Positions 35,265-47,309 of a stretch of 64,000 bases of DNA are shown here, piece after piece. Origin of the DNA: Rhynchonema sp. JSB1_4 (Eukaryota; Nematoda; Chromadorea; Monhysterida; Xyalidae). Below the pieces are notes generated by a model. It was not told the DNA's origin, searched no databases, and saw only the letters and a list, made by a program, of their open reading frames with translations. The stretch is taken from positions 62,001-126,000 of the forward strand of contig JASAMV010005235.1 in the NCBI GenBank assembly GCA_030248065.1, given 5' to 3'. A program made the translations under genes and the position numbers. Position 1 is the stretch's first letter, and every line of letters starts with the position of its first letter.

Positions 35265-35533
35265 ATTGGTCGCACAATGACTTTATAAGAATTGGTCAAA
35301 TTTTTTTCCTGAATCGTGAAGAGGGAAAGTGACGGGGCAATGACGTTGCGTTGCATGATCGCACACAAAGTATGCAGTAAAGAGAATGTTTCAGACCTGC
35401 GGCAACGTGGTTGATCTGCTAGATTATTTTTGGCTGAAAATGTTTTGTCAAAAATACAAGTAGCATAGTGGTTAAGGTTGAACCTGAAGATCAGGGTAGA
35501 TGAATTCTGATTTAGTCATTGTGCGACCAATAC
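35265..35533. mobile_element. MITE with TTGGTCGCACAATGAC ends, copy 3
   Basis: Inverted ends ATTGGTCGCACAATGACTTT and GTCATTGTGCGACCAATA. The body is shared with the copies at 22.6 and 29.4 kb. Around it (34,320-36,650) I find no supported gene. Confidence 0.8.
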
Positions 35534-36650
35534 CCGTTTGGTGGACGAGCAATAGCCGGTTTGAACGAGACCACTTTGAGCAAAAAGCAGAAGCGTTTAA
35601 AAAATCTGGCCTGAAAAACAATTAGACCTAAAGCCCAAGAACACAAAACTAAGTCCACATGCAAGTCTAGGCCCGGAAACAAAGTGAGCCTAGGCCAGGC
35701 CTAAGCTACTTTGACTAAATAAGAACTGTGCTCTTTTGGCTTCCGCTCTTTTTCTTACTCAAGGTCGTCTTATCGGGCTTTGTTCAGTTGTCACGCCACC
35801 GCTTGTTTGATAGGTTGGGCTTCCCAAAATAACAAACACAACAATTAGTTCCCGTTTGACGGGCTGGGCTCAAAAATATAACCACAATGAGAAATACCGA
35901 ATACAAAACATCACACAAGAACTGATATTACATACATACATAGGAAAGGACTGGTAATGTGACCAGATAAACAAAACTGTCGGGTTGGTTTGCTACATTT
36001 TTAACACGCACACACAAACAAACAACATGCATACATTGAGTTGCAGCTGAAGACAAAGTCTGCACGCGGTTTCCCGTGAAAAGCGACAGCAGTCTTTTCA
36101 CACAGCGTTCAGTTTTGAAAAATTCTTCAAAATGCAGACTTGCCCCACGACTATTTGAGGCAAAAAAAGCCATTTTAGCCCGCCGAGACAGTCTGTGGCG
36201 CTTTACCCGGACAACTTCGGTCTCACATAGTGTGTCATATCATACAGCAATTTGTTTCAGTTCAACTGCGTTGCCGCAATTGGAGTTTTTTCCCTACTGT
36301 CTTCATCGATGCAACCGAATGTATAGCTCAACCAAGCAACATGCAAGACATTAATCCTCTACTCTGCCTGATGTTCGAACTGTTTCACGAAATAATGCAC
36401 ACTCTCGGCGGTGTTGCATTTGTCCGTTTTGCACATGCAGCGGAACACGACGTCAACGCTCGGTGGATTATCTGCCTTCATCGCTGGTACCGTGTACTTC
36501 TGTAGTTAAGCACTGAGTTCGTATTTGGGTACCGTTCTCTGTTGTCTGACTTGTTTTCGATCCTAGAGATTATTAATAGCCGAGATGGGGCTAAGCTTGT
36601 GGTCATGGTCGGAGTACTACTCTATGTTGGTCCAAGTACATAACATACGT

Positions 36651-36877
36651 TGGGTGATATTTTCGAAACGGTGTAAAGGTCAGTTGGGTGTAAAGGTCGG
36701 TGGAAAGCTCGGTCGATAGCTCAGTGTGATAGATCTCGGTGTAAACTTGAAACATTCCACGTTAATAACAGGCATGTTTCACGTTTACACCGAGCTACGC
36801 CGACCAAGCTTTCGACCGAACTTTACACCGACCTTTACGCCTAACTGACCTTTACACCGTTTCGAAAATTCCATCCC
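36651..36877. mobile_element. Foldback MITE, TTTCGAAACGGTGTAAAGG family
   Basis: A complete copy with arms like those at 24,673-24,890, and the same inner text GTGATAGATCTCGGTGTAAA. Confidence 0.85.
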
Positions 36878-37043
36878 CAGCCCGAGTCTCAAGTTGTGCC
36901 CAAATTTCCAGGACTTGATACATATCTCAAGTGTACCTGATTGGAATCACTTGAAACCTCGTGGAAAGTAATCAAGTCATAATCAGGAAGACACATTGTT
37001 ATGGTCAGGGGTCATTGTAATCAGATGCGGCTCATGATAACCA

Positions 37044-37534
37044 GTGTTGGGCAAAAAAACGACGGCGTTTTTTTCTTAATAAAAAACGAAGTTTTTAAAA
37101 AATAAAATCGCCTGGGTCGTTTTTCGTTTTTTTAAATCCTGAATTTTCTTGGTTTTCCCTGATTTTTCAGGGAAAGTACCCTGATTTTCCAGGAAAATCA
37201 ATTTTTTGTCCCATTTTTTTCAAAAAATTTCCGACCAATTTTTACTTTGTCGAGATACATACGTCGATACACGGAGTTTTACTTTCAATGATCACCCCGG
37301 CCAAAGTTGGTCCCATGGTGCGGGTCTGACATGGAATGTTAACAACTCGCTAGAAAAAGGTTTATTTTGTTTTGAACCCCGTTTATTTTGCATCAGAACT
37401 CATAGAATTACTTCATTTAACCACGTTTTCTTCTCAACATGAGCGTTTTCAACTTTTTTGGGGCATATTTGGTCATCTGGGGGTTTTTAATGAAAAACGT
37501 TTGTTCAAAAAAAAGTTTTTTGCCCAACCCTGAT
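37044..37534. mobile_element. Element with GTTGGGCAAAAAA ends, copy 1
   Basis: About 490 bp from GTGTTGGGCAAAAAAACGAC to TTTTTTGCCCAACCCTGA. A second copy with the same order of words (GATGACCCCGGCCAAAGTTG, CTCGCTAGAAAA) is at 40,608-41,109. A/T-rich and non-coding. Confidence 0.75.
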
Positions 37535-37698
37535 CATAACAGGTAAATATGGCTTATTGAACAGTTTAGTGGTTGGCAAATGGACAAACCTCCAGTACAC
37601 ACACAAACTGAACGCTGTAGTAGTCACTTGGGGTGCCGAAAATTTTGTCGTACCCCTCCAGTTCTTCGACTCCTAAAATGGGTACATTTTAGTCTATA

Positions 37699-37876
37699 AC
37701 TAGACGGGACCCGTGCCTACGGCCCGGCTACAGCGCCGCGCCCGTGCCGTGCCCCCCCCCCCCGAAGACCCGTTAGCATACCCAAAGCTACCCGTGAAAA
37801 TTGACCCGTCCGCCCTTCCGAGGGAGGGGGCCACAGACACACTGTATGTACGTCTTCCTGTTTTAGTAGTATTGAT
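37699..37876 (+). repeat. Interspersed repeat TAGACGGGACCCGTGCCTAC, copy 2
   Basis: Nearly identical to 5,661-5,840 and 59,655-59,829, including the C-tract and the TTTTAGTAGTAT end. From 37,880 to 38,050 there is GGCCCTGGCCC-type text that recurs near 39,140-39,220, with GCGCCCATGTAG-type words. No gene is supported. Confidence 0.75.
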
Positions 37877-39315
37877 TTGATCACTTCTGCATCCAAATGC
37901 GTTAAGGGCGCGCCCATGTAGGGCAGCGACGGGGCCAGGGCCACGAAGACTAAACTATATGTCCGAGGCCCTGGCCCCAACCCCGGCCCTGCTCTAGATG
38001 GGCGCACCGACAGGGCCAAGGCCGGGGACGGGACATAAGCGAAACATTTTTCTGGCCAGGCGACGTTCCAACGACAGGGTTGTCAATCATTCAACATTGG
38101 TTTCGGATTTGCAGTGCGTGTTGTTCGCGTTGGGTGTGCTGTTGCCTGATATATTAACGGCATGGCTATTTCGTGCTTTTCTTTGGATTACACAAATTTG
38201 TAAATTGCAAATTCGCGCTGAAGTTTGAGATCTTGGTTGACAAACACTGAACTTCTAGGTGTACCTGCACACAACGACGTGCGCTTTCGCTTATTGGTTG
38301 AAGCATGGGTTACTCGCAAATCGCATAGCCATCGCGTTTACTGCGGTTGCACAAACAATTTATGTCACCTGATGACGTTTCATCCGCCAATATTCGATAA
38401 TAAATAAAGCGTTTTTTTAATAAAAAAAATTTTTGAATCTCACATTTTGCTTTTTTAGTAACAAAAAGTTGCCCAATGGGCTGAAATGTCCAAAAATGGC
38501 CTTTTTCGAGGTAAAAAGTTGGCACTTTGCTTCTGTGACGGACCATTTTTTCCAAAATCGTGCCTGCGGCGCCTTGTATTGTCAACCTGCACAAGGATGC
38601 GCGGGGCTGGTCTTTTGTAATGATGTGGCACCTATAATGTACCATACCACTGCATGCTACTACACATGCAGGTCTGGTGCAATTCTGGTGGTCATAACTC
38701 ATACAGCATTAGATGCATTAAAACATGTTGTACGGCATGCTACAATACATTACAGCAACATCATGAGTCAACAGCAACCTGAGACTGGTCGGAGACCGTA
38801 GAATCTGCACATTATCAGGCGTCACCACGCAAGTTCGGTCTCAAGGCGAAAATTTTCCAGTTTTTGAAAGATAATTATGTTGTATCGATTTCATTTATCC
38901 TGAAACGTCGTTTGCAACACTCTAATAAAAAAAAATTTCGTCAAAAATAATAAACAAATTCTAACAAAGCTCGTTAATTAAATTTTTTTTCAACCCTGCT
39001 TGATACAGTATATTAGACAAGCACGGCCAACGCGAACACACACGCGCAAATACTGTAAATACGAAACGAATTGTTGACTTATTGACAACGCAGCCCTGTA
39101 GATGAGGGTTCGCCTAGTCAGAAAATGTTTCGCTCATGCCCCCGGCCCTGGCCCTGTCGGTGCGCCCACGTAGAGCATGGCCGAGGCCGGGATTATTTTT
39201 CATGGCCCAGGCCTACATGGGCGCGCGCACCAAACCGGTTTGTAGTTTGATGACACCATCGGGTTGTCACATCTGGGCGGGATGTGCCATACCTGATAGT
39301 GCATACCTGACGCAT

Positions 39316-39589
39316 TCAACACTCACTTGGTGTCACACCAAACATGGTCGTTTGGCCGTCCGGTTGTCTCGTTTCGGCGAACGCACAGTAGCGATAGTCG
39401 TTACTGTCAGACACGTACAGCGTGTCGCTCTAGGGTTGCAAATTAAAGATTGAAACTTCAAATAAACCATATCATTCCAAAATATCATCCAACAACCCCG
39501 TTCTGTTCATAGCACACCAACGCGTGCGTCTGCTGGATTGCAACAACGAACAACACCGCCGACAACGACATCTTAATCACTTGTTCCAT
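39316..39589 (-). CDS. Small secreted protein, ET-module-like, 2 exons
   Basis: Exon 1 (39,497-39,589) encodes a signal peptide (MSLSAVLFVVAIQQTHA, with a possible upstream Met) followed by LVCYEQNG. Exon 2 (39,316-39,429) continues in phase 0 with SDSNDYRYCAFAE and ends FGVTPSEC stop. The intron is 67 nt with GT...AG. The mature peptide is about 45 residues with three cysteines. The CYxxNG ... YCxF spacing resembles the nematode ET (extracellular tandem) module. Alternatively a 20-nt intron at the end of exon 2 would extend the frame into a further Cys-rich segment. The family assignment is tentative; that this is a real secreted-protein gene is moderately supported. Confidence 0.5.
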
Positions 39590-40129
39590 CACTGGTGTGT
39601 CTTTCTCGGGGGGTCGAGCACAGGCGTAAATCAGATTTTTCTGAATGAAAATCAAACTCGACTTTTTGAGAACAGTGTCAGAGACTACACAGTGTCGAAA
39701 ACGTTCAATACTATAAACAGTGCTCGATCGGGATCCCAATCCTGAAAATCGCAATCCGGAGAATTTAAATCCCGACAAATCCCGAGATCCCATCCCGATT
39801 ACTTCTCCGGATCCCGATCCCTATACCGATCCGGGATTCTTATCAGGGTTTTTGATCGGGATTGTAGAGCTGCTAAAATGAAGTGGTATCACTCTTGTAT
39901 GTATGTTATAAAACTGACTATGACAACAGAAATGTGAAAGAAGAAAGATCAATTTGCATCGTTTTTGCATAAGTTGGACTCGTTTTCGCTGCGGATGTTT
40001 TGCAGCCCACTAAAAATAAAATATCATCTGTAAATTAAAAAATCATCTAAGGCGACCATTGTTGTTTAAAAAACTGTAATCCCGATTCCGATCCCGATTA
40101 TCAATCTCGATCCGGAAAATTTCAATCCC

Positions 40130-40510
40130 GTTGAGAAATCCCGATCCCGGCCCGCAACCCCGACAGGTCGGCCCGGCCCGTCCATGAAAAACTCGCCCCG
40201 GTTCGGCCCCGCCCCTCATCTTTTTGACCAATTTTTTCTGATGCCTTTGTAGTTTGGTCTGAGAAGCAAGGTTCTGAACACAACGTTGAACGTTCCAAGC
40301 TAAAAAATTGCAAATAAGATTAAATCCCAGCGCCAAATCAATTAAAAAACCGCGGTATTTGATGAAAACCATGATTTTTTTCTTAATTTTAAGCGACATC
40401 GGGCCTGGAAGTCCGGCCCGGCCCAACCGCATGGAAAACCTCTGCCGGGCCCGACAGTACGGGCCGGAAAGTCCGGCTCGAAGTCCGATTCGAGCTGGCC
40501 CGATTGACAC
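40130..40510. repeat. CCCGGCCC/GGGCC-rich repeat fragments
   Basis: GGTCGGCCCGGCCCG at 40,166 and inverted GCCGGGCCCGACAGTACGGG near 40,440 flank A/T-rich text. The preceding 39,730-40,140 has GATCCCGATCCC-type words in both orientations. No gene. Confidence 0.45.
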
Positions 40511-40607
40511 CCGATTGAATGAATGATGGTCTAATGGCCAATGAATGGGAAACAATGTCAGAAAATCATGCACACTGAGGCTGGAATTCTTAATTGGCAA
40601 CAGCACA

Positions 40608-41109
40608 GGGTTGGGCAAAAAAAACGACGGCGTTTTTTCTTAAAAAAACGAGGTTTTTAAAAAAAAACGCCTGGGTCGTTTTTCCTTTTTTTGAATCCTG
40701 AATTTCCTCGATTTTCCCTGATTTTTCAGGGAAAGTACCCTGATTATTAAGTAAAATCAATTTTTTGCCCCATTTTTTCAAAAAATTTTCGACAAATTTT
40801 TACTTTGTCGAGATACGTCGATATACGGAGTTTGACCTTCAATGATGACCCCGGCCAAAGTTGGTCCCATGGTGCGGGTCTGATATGGGATCTTAACAAC
40901 TCGCTAGAAAAGGGTTGAAACCCGTTTATTTTGCCTCAGAACACATCGAATTACTTCATTTAACCACGTTTTCTTCCCAACATGAGCGTTTTTCAATTTT
41001 TTGGGGGCATATTTTGGTCATGTGGGCGTTTTAAAAAGACGTTTTTTTTAAAAAAACGTTTTTTTAAAAAAAGGATTTTTTGAAAAAAACGTTTTTTGCC
41101 CAACCCTGC
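40608..41109. mobile_element. Element with GTTGGGCAAAAAA ends, copy 2
   Basis: Same architecture as 37,044-37,534 with additional AAAAAACG runs near the right end, closing GTTTTTTGCCCAACCCTG. Confidence 0.75.
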
Positions 41110-41587
41110 AACAGCAACCTCAGACGGTATCAAACTCCAGTGATCAGTCCAGTTGTTCAAAACGGCAAGAAACACATTCTATAGAATTAGGGCTCCACGA
41201 GGGACCTTACCAACTACCAGATTTCCGGTAATTTTACAGGGTAGGCGCCTGAAACCCACAGAAATTGTTGAGTCCGATTTATGTACTGATGCTTCTCAGA
41301 GATGGAAGATCTGCTTAACCTGCCGGATCAAACGGATACGCAGCGGCGGTGGTATGGGGTGCCGTAGAGGTTGTCATCAATCCGATTACTATTCGTCAAA
41401 ACTACACGATCGCTGTCCTTTTAGGAAACAGAGGTACCGAAATCAACTGTTCGGATTGAATACAGGCGGTGTGACGTGAACGATAGCTGAATTCGCAAAC
41501 ATACTGTGTACTGTGTTTGGGTTTTAGTGTACAGTCAAACACATCAGCTTAGTGCCGCTTGAATACTTTTTTTGCGAAACGTGTAGT

Positions 41588-42128
41588 ATGTATGGTCCAG
41601 CCACGAACTCATGAGACGACTTATTTTGAAATTGATTTGTACGGATCCAATAATAATGTTCCGGTTCCACGTATTTCGGAAATGAAAGAAATAGAAACGC
41701 ATGTATTTTTTTTAAAAACACGCTCTCCACCTCGGTGCGTAAATTCCCTTTTGACTCCCAAAACATTTGTGTGTTGAACGACGCTGCTGTTCGCGTAAGC
41801 ACGCAACAAATTGAGGTCAGCCAGCTGGAACTTGTCATCATGTCTCTCGGCCCAATCTCTTTCTTTTGTTTGTAAAAACCCGTGTAAGGGCGGCCTTAGG
41901 TTAAATCCGGAAACCGGAATCCGGAAATATTTCCGGAAAACGCATTATTTTTGCATGTAAATTTTTGCGTTTTCCGGAAATATTTCCGGAGTCCGCAAAT
42001 GTTTTGTATTTTTGCATGCAAATTATTTCCGGGTTCCGGATTAAGTTCGCCCTGACCGGCGCATTTTTGAATCTGACCAAGCAAGCTTTAAAAGGAGGCG
42101 GCTCATGCGCTCGTGGTTGGACTATACA
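41588..42128. mobile_element. Miniature transposon, ACTCATGAGACGACT family, with a nested element
   Basis: Left end GGTCCAGCCACGAACTCATG (41,592). Right end near GCTCATGCGCTCGTGGTTGG (42,101-42,121). The GGGCGGCCTTAGGTTAAATC element is nested at 41,884-42,056. It directly abuts the GT microsatellite. Confidence 0.7.
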
Positions 42129-42144
42129 GTATATATACGTACTG

Positions 42145-42696
<552 letters not shown>

Positions 42697-43522
42697 TGTA
42701 GGAACCCAGCATGTGGAACAAAATTTGACCGTATAAAAATGCATTGCGTTCAGAAATTTTATTCACTTCGCTATAATTTGTTGCAAGCTCTTTACATTGT
42801 AGGTTGCACTGTCACCCACCATACGTATACGTCGTCTGGATCGTCATTCTGTTAAGGTCACTTTATACTTCGTCTCGTCGCGGTACGAAGAACAAAACCT
42901 GACGCATAACAAGCCGCTACAAAGAACAGTGCGATACAGCGTATCGGTTGTCGTTTGTTGCGCCGCGTTTCAGCTGTTACGTTGTTGCGTCTCTGCAACG
43001 GATGTTCTCTCACGTGACAAACGCAAAGAAAAGAAAAAAAGAACAATCAAAAATAGACGGTCGTTTCGGCTCGTAATTTTAGTCAGTCTGGCAAATGCCT
43101 TTATCCGAAGCTGTTATGCATTGATGAAACACCACCTCATTATCGTACACCTCCAATTTAGGGGCGAGGAGGCGACGGGGTTGGGGTGATTAACTTTTTA
43201 TTTCTAGGGGGCTTGGCGTCCAAACACCACTTTTGTAGCCCCACCACGACAATATTTTGTAATGCAACGACGAAGTTATGCTTAACGTTCCACGCCGTGA
43301 TTACTCGGTGTAAACGAGCCGCATTCTCCACATTTCGCTACAGGCAACGCAACGCAATGTCGCCTTGTTGAGACAGGTGGCCATCGACAAAAACAAACGC
43401 AGCTGGACAATCGACACACGACTCTCTGTCTCACACAATCAAAATCAAGCTGTCCAATGTTATCAGTGCAGCCACCTACGCTGCTGTGACGTTATAAGAC
43501 AGGTTTAGAGCTGTTTCAGACT

Positions 43523-43600
43523 AAACAGCCTGGCTCAGTGGCAGGTCACCGGCGTGAATAGTGCTGATGCTCGAATGTTCAATTCCCACCCGCGCCTTTT
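43523..43600 (+). pseudogene. tRNA-like sequence (pseudogene or SINE head)
   Basis: TGGCTCAGTGGC resembles RNA polymerase III box A, and GTTCAATTCCC about 45 nt downstream resembles box B, followed by a T-run. A complete cloverleaf with paired acceptor stem was not obvious, so this is more likely a decayed tRNA or tRNA-derived SINE fragment. Confidence 0.4.
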
Positions 43601-44429
43601 TCAATCGGCAACTTTTTCAGTTTTTTCGGATTAACCAGGTCGAGCGGAAAAACTGCCATATCGCTTCATATCGGCGAAAAAACAAAGCCGAAAAAAGTCC
43701 AAAGTTGAGATTTTTCAATCCAGAAATCTGATATCGCCTCACGTCATTTGTACTTGTTTCTTGTATTGAATACTGTATGTACGTTGTCTAAACATTAGTG
43801 TAAACAACCTTTGATTCAAAAGGAGAACGGTACAGCGGTTTTTTGTTCCTTGTATCGCAACGAGACGAAGTATAATGCGGCGTTTCCGGCCAGAAAGTTT
43901 GCCTGCTCTGTAAAGCCAGAACAGCGTGGTGTTTTCAGCATTTTTAATAGCCAATTAGCTTGGGCCTTTTTAATTAGGCCGTAAATGTGAACAGTCAATG
44001 TCAGTACTGGAGCAGCGTATAATTGGTCAACAGAAAACACAACACAGCTTCATAGAATAGTGCCGACCAGTCTGAAGTTGACGTTGACTAACGATGTTAC
44101 TCTGATGTATTGTATGTAGCATGCCGTACAACGTATTTTAATGCATCTAATGCCGTATATCTGATATACGACCAGGGTTGGATTAAAATTTTTTTTTCAT
44201 TATCGAACTTTTTTAAAAAACACTTTTTAAAATTTTTTTTTAAAAAAATAACTTTTTTTCCGGACCCCCAAAAAATTGGGTTCTTGAAGAATGAAATTTC
44301 TGAAACCATGTTAGTTAGGTATGTTCTGAGGGACACTAAAGAGAACTTTTTCACTGACTTGCATGTTTACGTAATCACCTGCGATCTAATCCCCTTGGTC
44401 ATGACTTTGAGAAATTCGAAGGTATGGTA

Positions 44430-44897
44430 ACTGTCAAGCTCAACGTCAAAGTTCAAAGTCTGATGTTTCGGCGTCACGCTGGCTGATGCACAAAGACGCG
44501 GTTTTCCAAACGCCGGGTCATCTTTGACGAGTTGTCCGTTGAAATGTGTTTCTCGGAATAAAATCAATTTTAATAATGTAATCAAAGCGTTTTAGATGAT
44601 AAATACTGAGTTGTAATAATTTTTAACCATCTAACAAATCATTATCCGCAGTCGATTTTTTTTACTGCCATTGATGGTCGCCTGTTTATTTTTTCCTCTG
44701 TTCAGAAATTTGCAAAACACTAAAATGATCGTCTAGAACGTTTGAGTTTCATCACAAAATATGTAACATCATGCGAGAAAAACATTCACCATGCATGGTG
44801 CGTGACGCGTCAAACTGTCTTTTTCATTGAAAATCGCGTCTGGGGGCTGCTTGTCAGCATATTTTGACTTTGGTTTGTGAATTCCAACCACTGTGCC
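44430..44897. mobile_element. Foldback element with GTCAAGCTCAACGTCAAAG arm, diverged copy
   Basis: The left arm (44,430-44,530) contains CTGATGTTTCGGCGTCACGC. The right arm (44,800-44,895) contains AAAATCGCGTCTGGGGGCTG and TTTGTGAATTCCAACCA. Both match the element at 16,551-17,155. The rest of 42,860-47,170 holds no supported gene. 44,170-44,290 and 45,085-45,735 are poly A/T-rich blocks of a common type. Confidence 0.6.
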
Positions 44898-46330
44898 TGT
44901 GGTGGCCCTGACCTTTACTTTGTCTCTTGCACATTGTATACCGCCGCTGCCATGACAGCTCCGGAAAGATCGCACACAAAAAAATGTAATTGGATGCCTG
45001 TATGCATATGTTTCCCTGTTCGATTCATGAACACATACCAGTTTATGCATGTGCGAACCTTGGCTTGTATTCAGTGGTCAATAAAAAAATTTTTATTCAA
45101 ACCCCATTTTTAAAAAAAATTTTTTTTTAATTAAAATTTTTTTTATTCCAGCCAAAATCTGCCCAACACGATAAAAAATGAGCGCTCAAGTACAAAATAG
45201 GGGTATTTTTGTTACATAATGTGTTCTAAGTGCATATAAAGCACAGGTGACACGAAAACCATGCTATCCAATGGTCGATAACTACCAACCATAGTCAGGT
45301 ACACACCCGTACCCTTCCCCAGGTGGTGCGGGTGTGATGGTATGGCTTTCTGATATTCGGGATGGGAATTTTGGGTGAAATTATCACGTCTAGGTACACG
45401 ACCAATGCAAATAAGCTGCACATAGTGTGAAAATAGAGTGAACACAAAATATAATTACTCCTTTCGGGTCTGGGGTATGGATAAATGCCCACCCAGTCAC
45501 ATGTACGTGTGTAGTCATATGAGAGGCCCTGTGAATGTGCGCACCATGTCTAGATGCCACAAAACAACGATTATGGCACCCAATACACCCATGGTAGGGA
45601 TAGGTGATGTCAACAGTAGCAATTTTTATGCAAAAAATAGCACTTTTAGAGCAAAAAAATGGAGAAATTTCCGAATTTTAAAATAATAAAAAAAATTTTT
45701 TTTAACTTTTGGGACGAATTTTTTTTAAAAAACCACTGCTTGTATTCATGTCATCAAGTAACCCTAATGCCATATAGTTACAGTCCGTGACGAACTATGT
45801 GGCCACTTTGCAAGGCCGGCGCGCGCGCTGGCGCAGGCGTTGTGCACATAAGGATAGGGTGTTCTGGAAGAGTACGGTAGCTTGGCAACAAAAGTTGGCG
45901 CGCGCCGCGGACTGTATATCTGTCACGGCCACTGTATATTGAGTTAACGACCGAAGTTGATCACTTGAGTTCACGACTAAACAATTACCCTAGCCCGAAT
46001 CTCACTCGCAGAATACATTTTTATTCACATTTCTCTCGATCGGTAACATAACGTAGCATTGGCAAATGTTGAAATACACACTATACGTGTTATAATACAT
46101 TGATAAGGTCAGTGTATGTTGTTTCAACAAAAAACACAAATGTGCACAGAATCATAGAAAATGGAACCTGATTAGAATTTGAGAAAATATACACGAACGT
46201 TATATAAAATTATGCATGCTCAAATACACGTAATCTGAACAGCACTAAATTTATCATCAGAATCTAAACACGGAAACAGCGCAGCGACACGGGCTTAGTT
46301 TCTCCAATCTTGGTTGAGACCGCAACAGAG

Positions 46331-46400
46331 TAGGCTTACTGACGAGCCCTGACGCCTCGGTCTGTCTGCGAAGCAGACAACATTAGTGCACTCAGTACAT
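46331..46400 (+). repeat. Fragment of interspersed element R9
   Basis: ACGAGCCCTGACGCCTCGGT and ACATTAGTGCACTCAGTACA match part of the element found at 10,012-10,185 and 58,078-58,240. Confidence 0.55.
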
Positions 46401-47172
46401 ATACATACATTGTGGTCAAATCGGATTGTCAAATCTTGTTATCGCGTTCATTTGGGATGGCTTGACTTGACGACTTCGATATGGCGACAGTACTATATTA
46501 GCCCAGACAGACCTTGTGATTTGACCGAAACGAAGCGTAAACAGAATGAAACACAGTAATAAAATAGTAAAAAAAACTCAAACAATATGTTGCTTCGGAA
46601 TCACACGGAGAAAATTATAACACGATCAAACAATATACCCATCAACATTGGCTAAGGCTGCACTAAGCACATAACAGGCTGCAACAAAAAAAGGAAAATT
46701 GAACATCTACCCAGTGTTCTGATTATTTTATTTGAGACTTTCGGGTTACATCACTCACGTTTGGACACCATAGTGTCTAGAACCTCCTGTTTATTGGTGT
46801 GAAGCATATCCTCTCACACTCTGCCTTGCTCTCAATTGTGAGCGGGGAGAGATGGGACTCCTGCGCGAGTGAAACATCACGTGTAATCAAAGCGTTTTGA
46901 TGTACGTATATTAGCCAGTTTGCGGTGAAACACCGGGATTCGGGGACAAGCTTTCATGTTTTATGGCGTTAATCCCCGATTTTTTTGAAGGTCAAACGGA
47001 TACAAAAAAATTTTGAACGAGGTTTGTAATAAAATTTAGTCATGTCAAAAGCGCAAAAGTGTGCACTACTGCTCTGGATTCGGTTTCGGTATCAGAGAGT
47101 AATAAGTTAAAAAAACTGAGCAAAAGAAATAAAAAATTTGAAGTTTTTTTCAATTATAGGTAGTCGGCCCAC

Positions 47173-47309
47173 CTGCTCGCATAGTGAATGTATGTACACT
47201 TTGCATTTGTCCCCGTCGCGGTACCATCTGAACACCGGTCGCGGTTTGGCTCCGCGTGGCCGGCATTTCTTACGCCACTCCATCCGATCACACGTCGTGT
47301 GTGCTGTTA
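47173..47309 (-). CDS. Kunitz-like exon, last exon I can assign
   Basis: Reads TTCDRMEWRKKCRPRGAKPR, FRWYRDGDKCKVYIHSLCEQ, matching the first four cysteines and the RWYxD core of Kunitz domains. It probably splices at GAGCAG|GTGGGC (phase 0) to an exon with the last two cysteines, which I could not find, or reads on for about 20 residues to a stop. Confidence 0.6.

Noticed and set aside
38098..38230. Hydrophobic plus-strand frame CVLFALGVLLPDILTAWLF
   Set aside because: Follows a possible acceptor but resembles no family and has no partners; the channel gene already has its TM4 at 33.1 kb.
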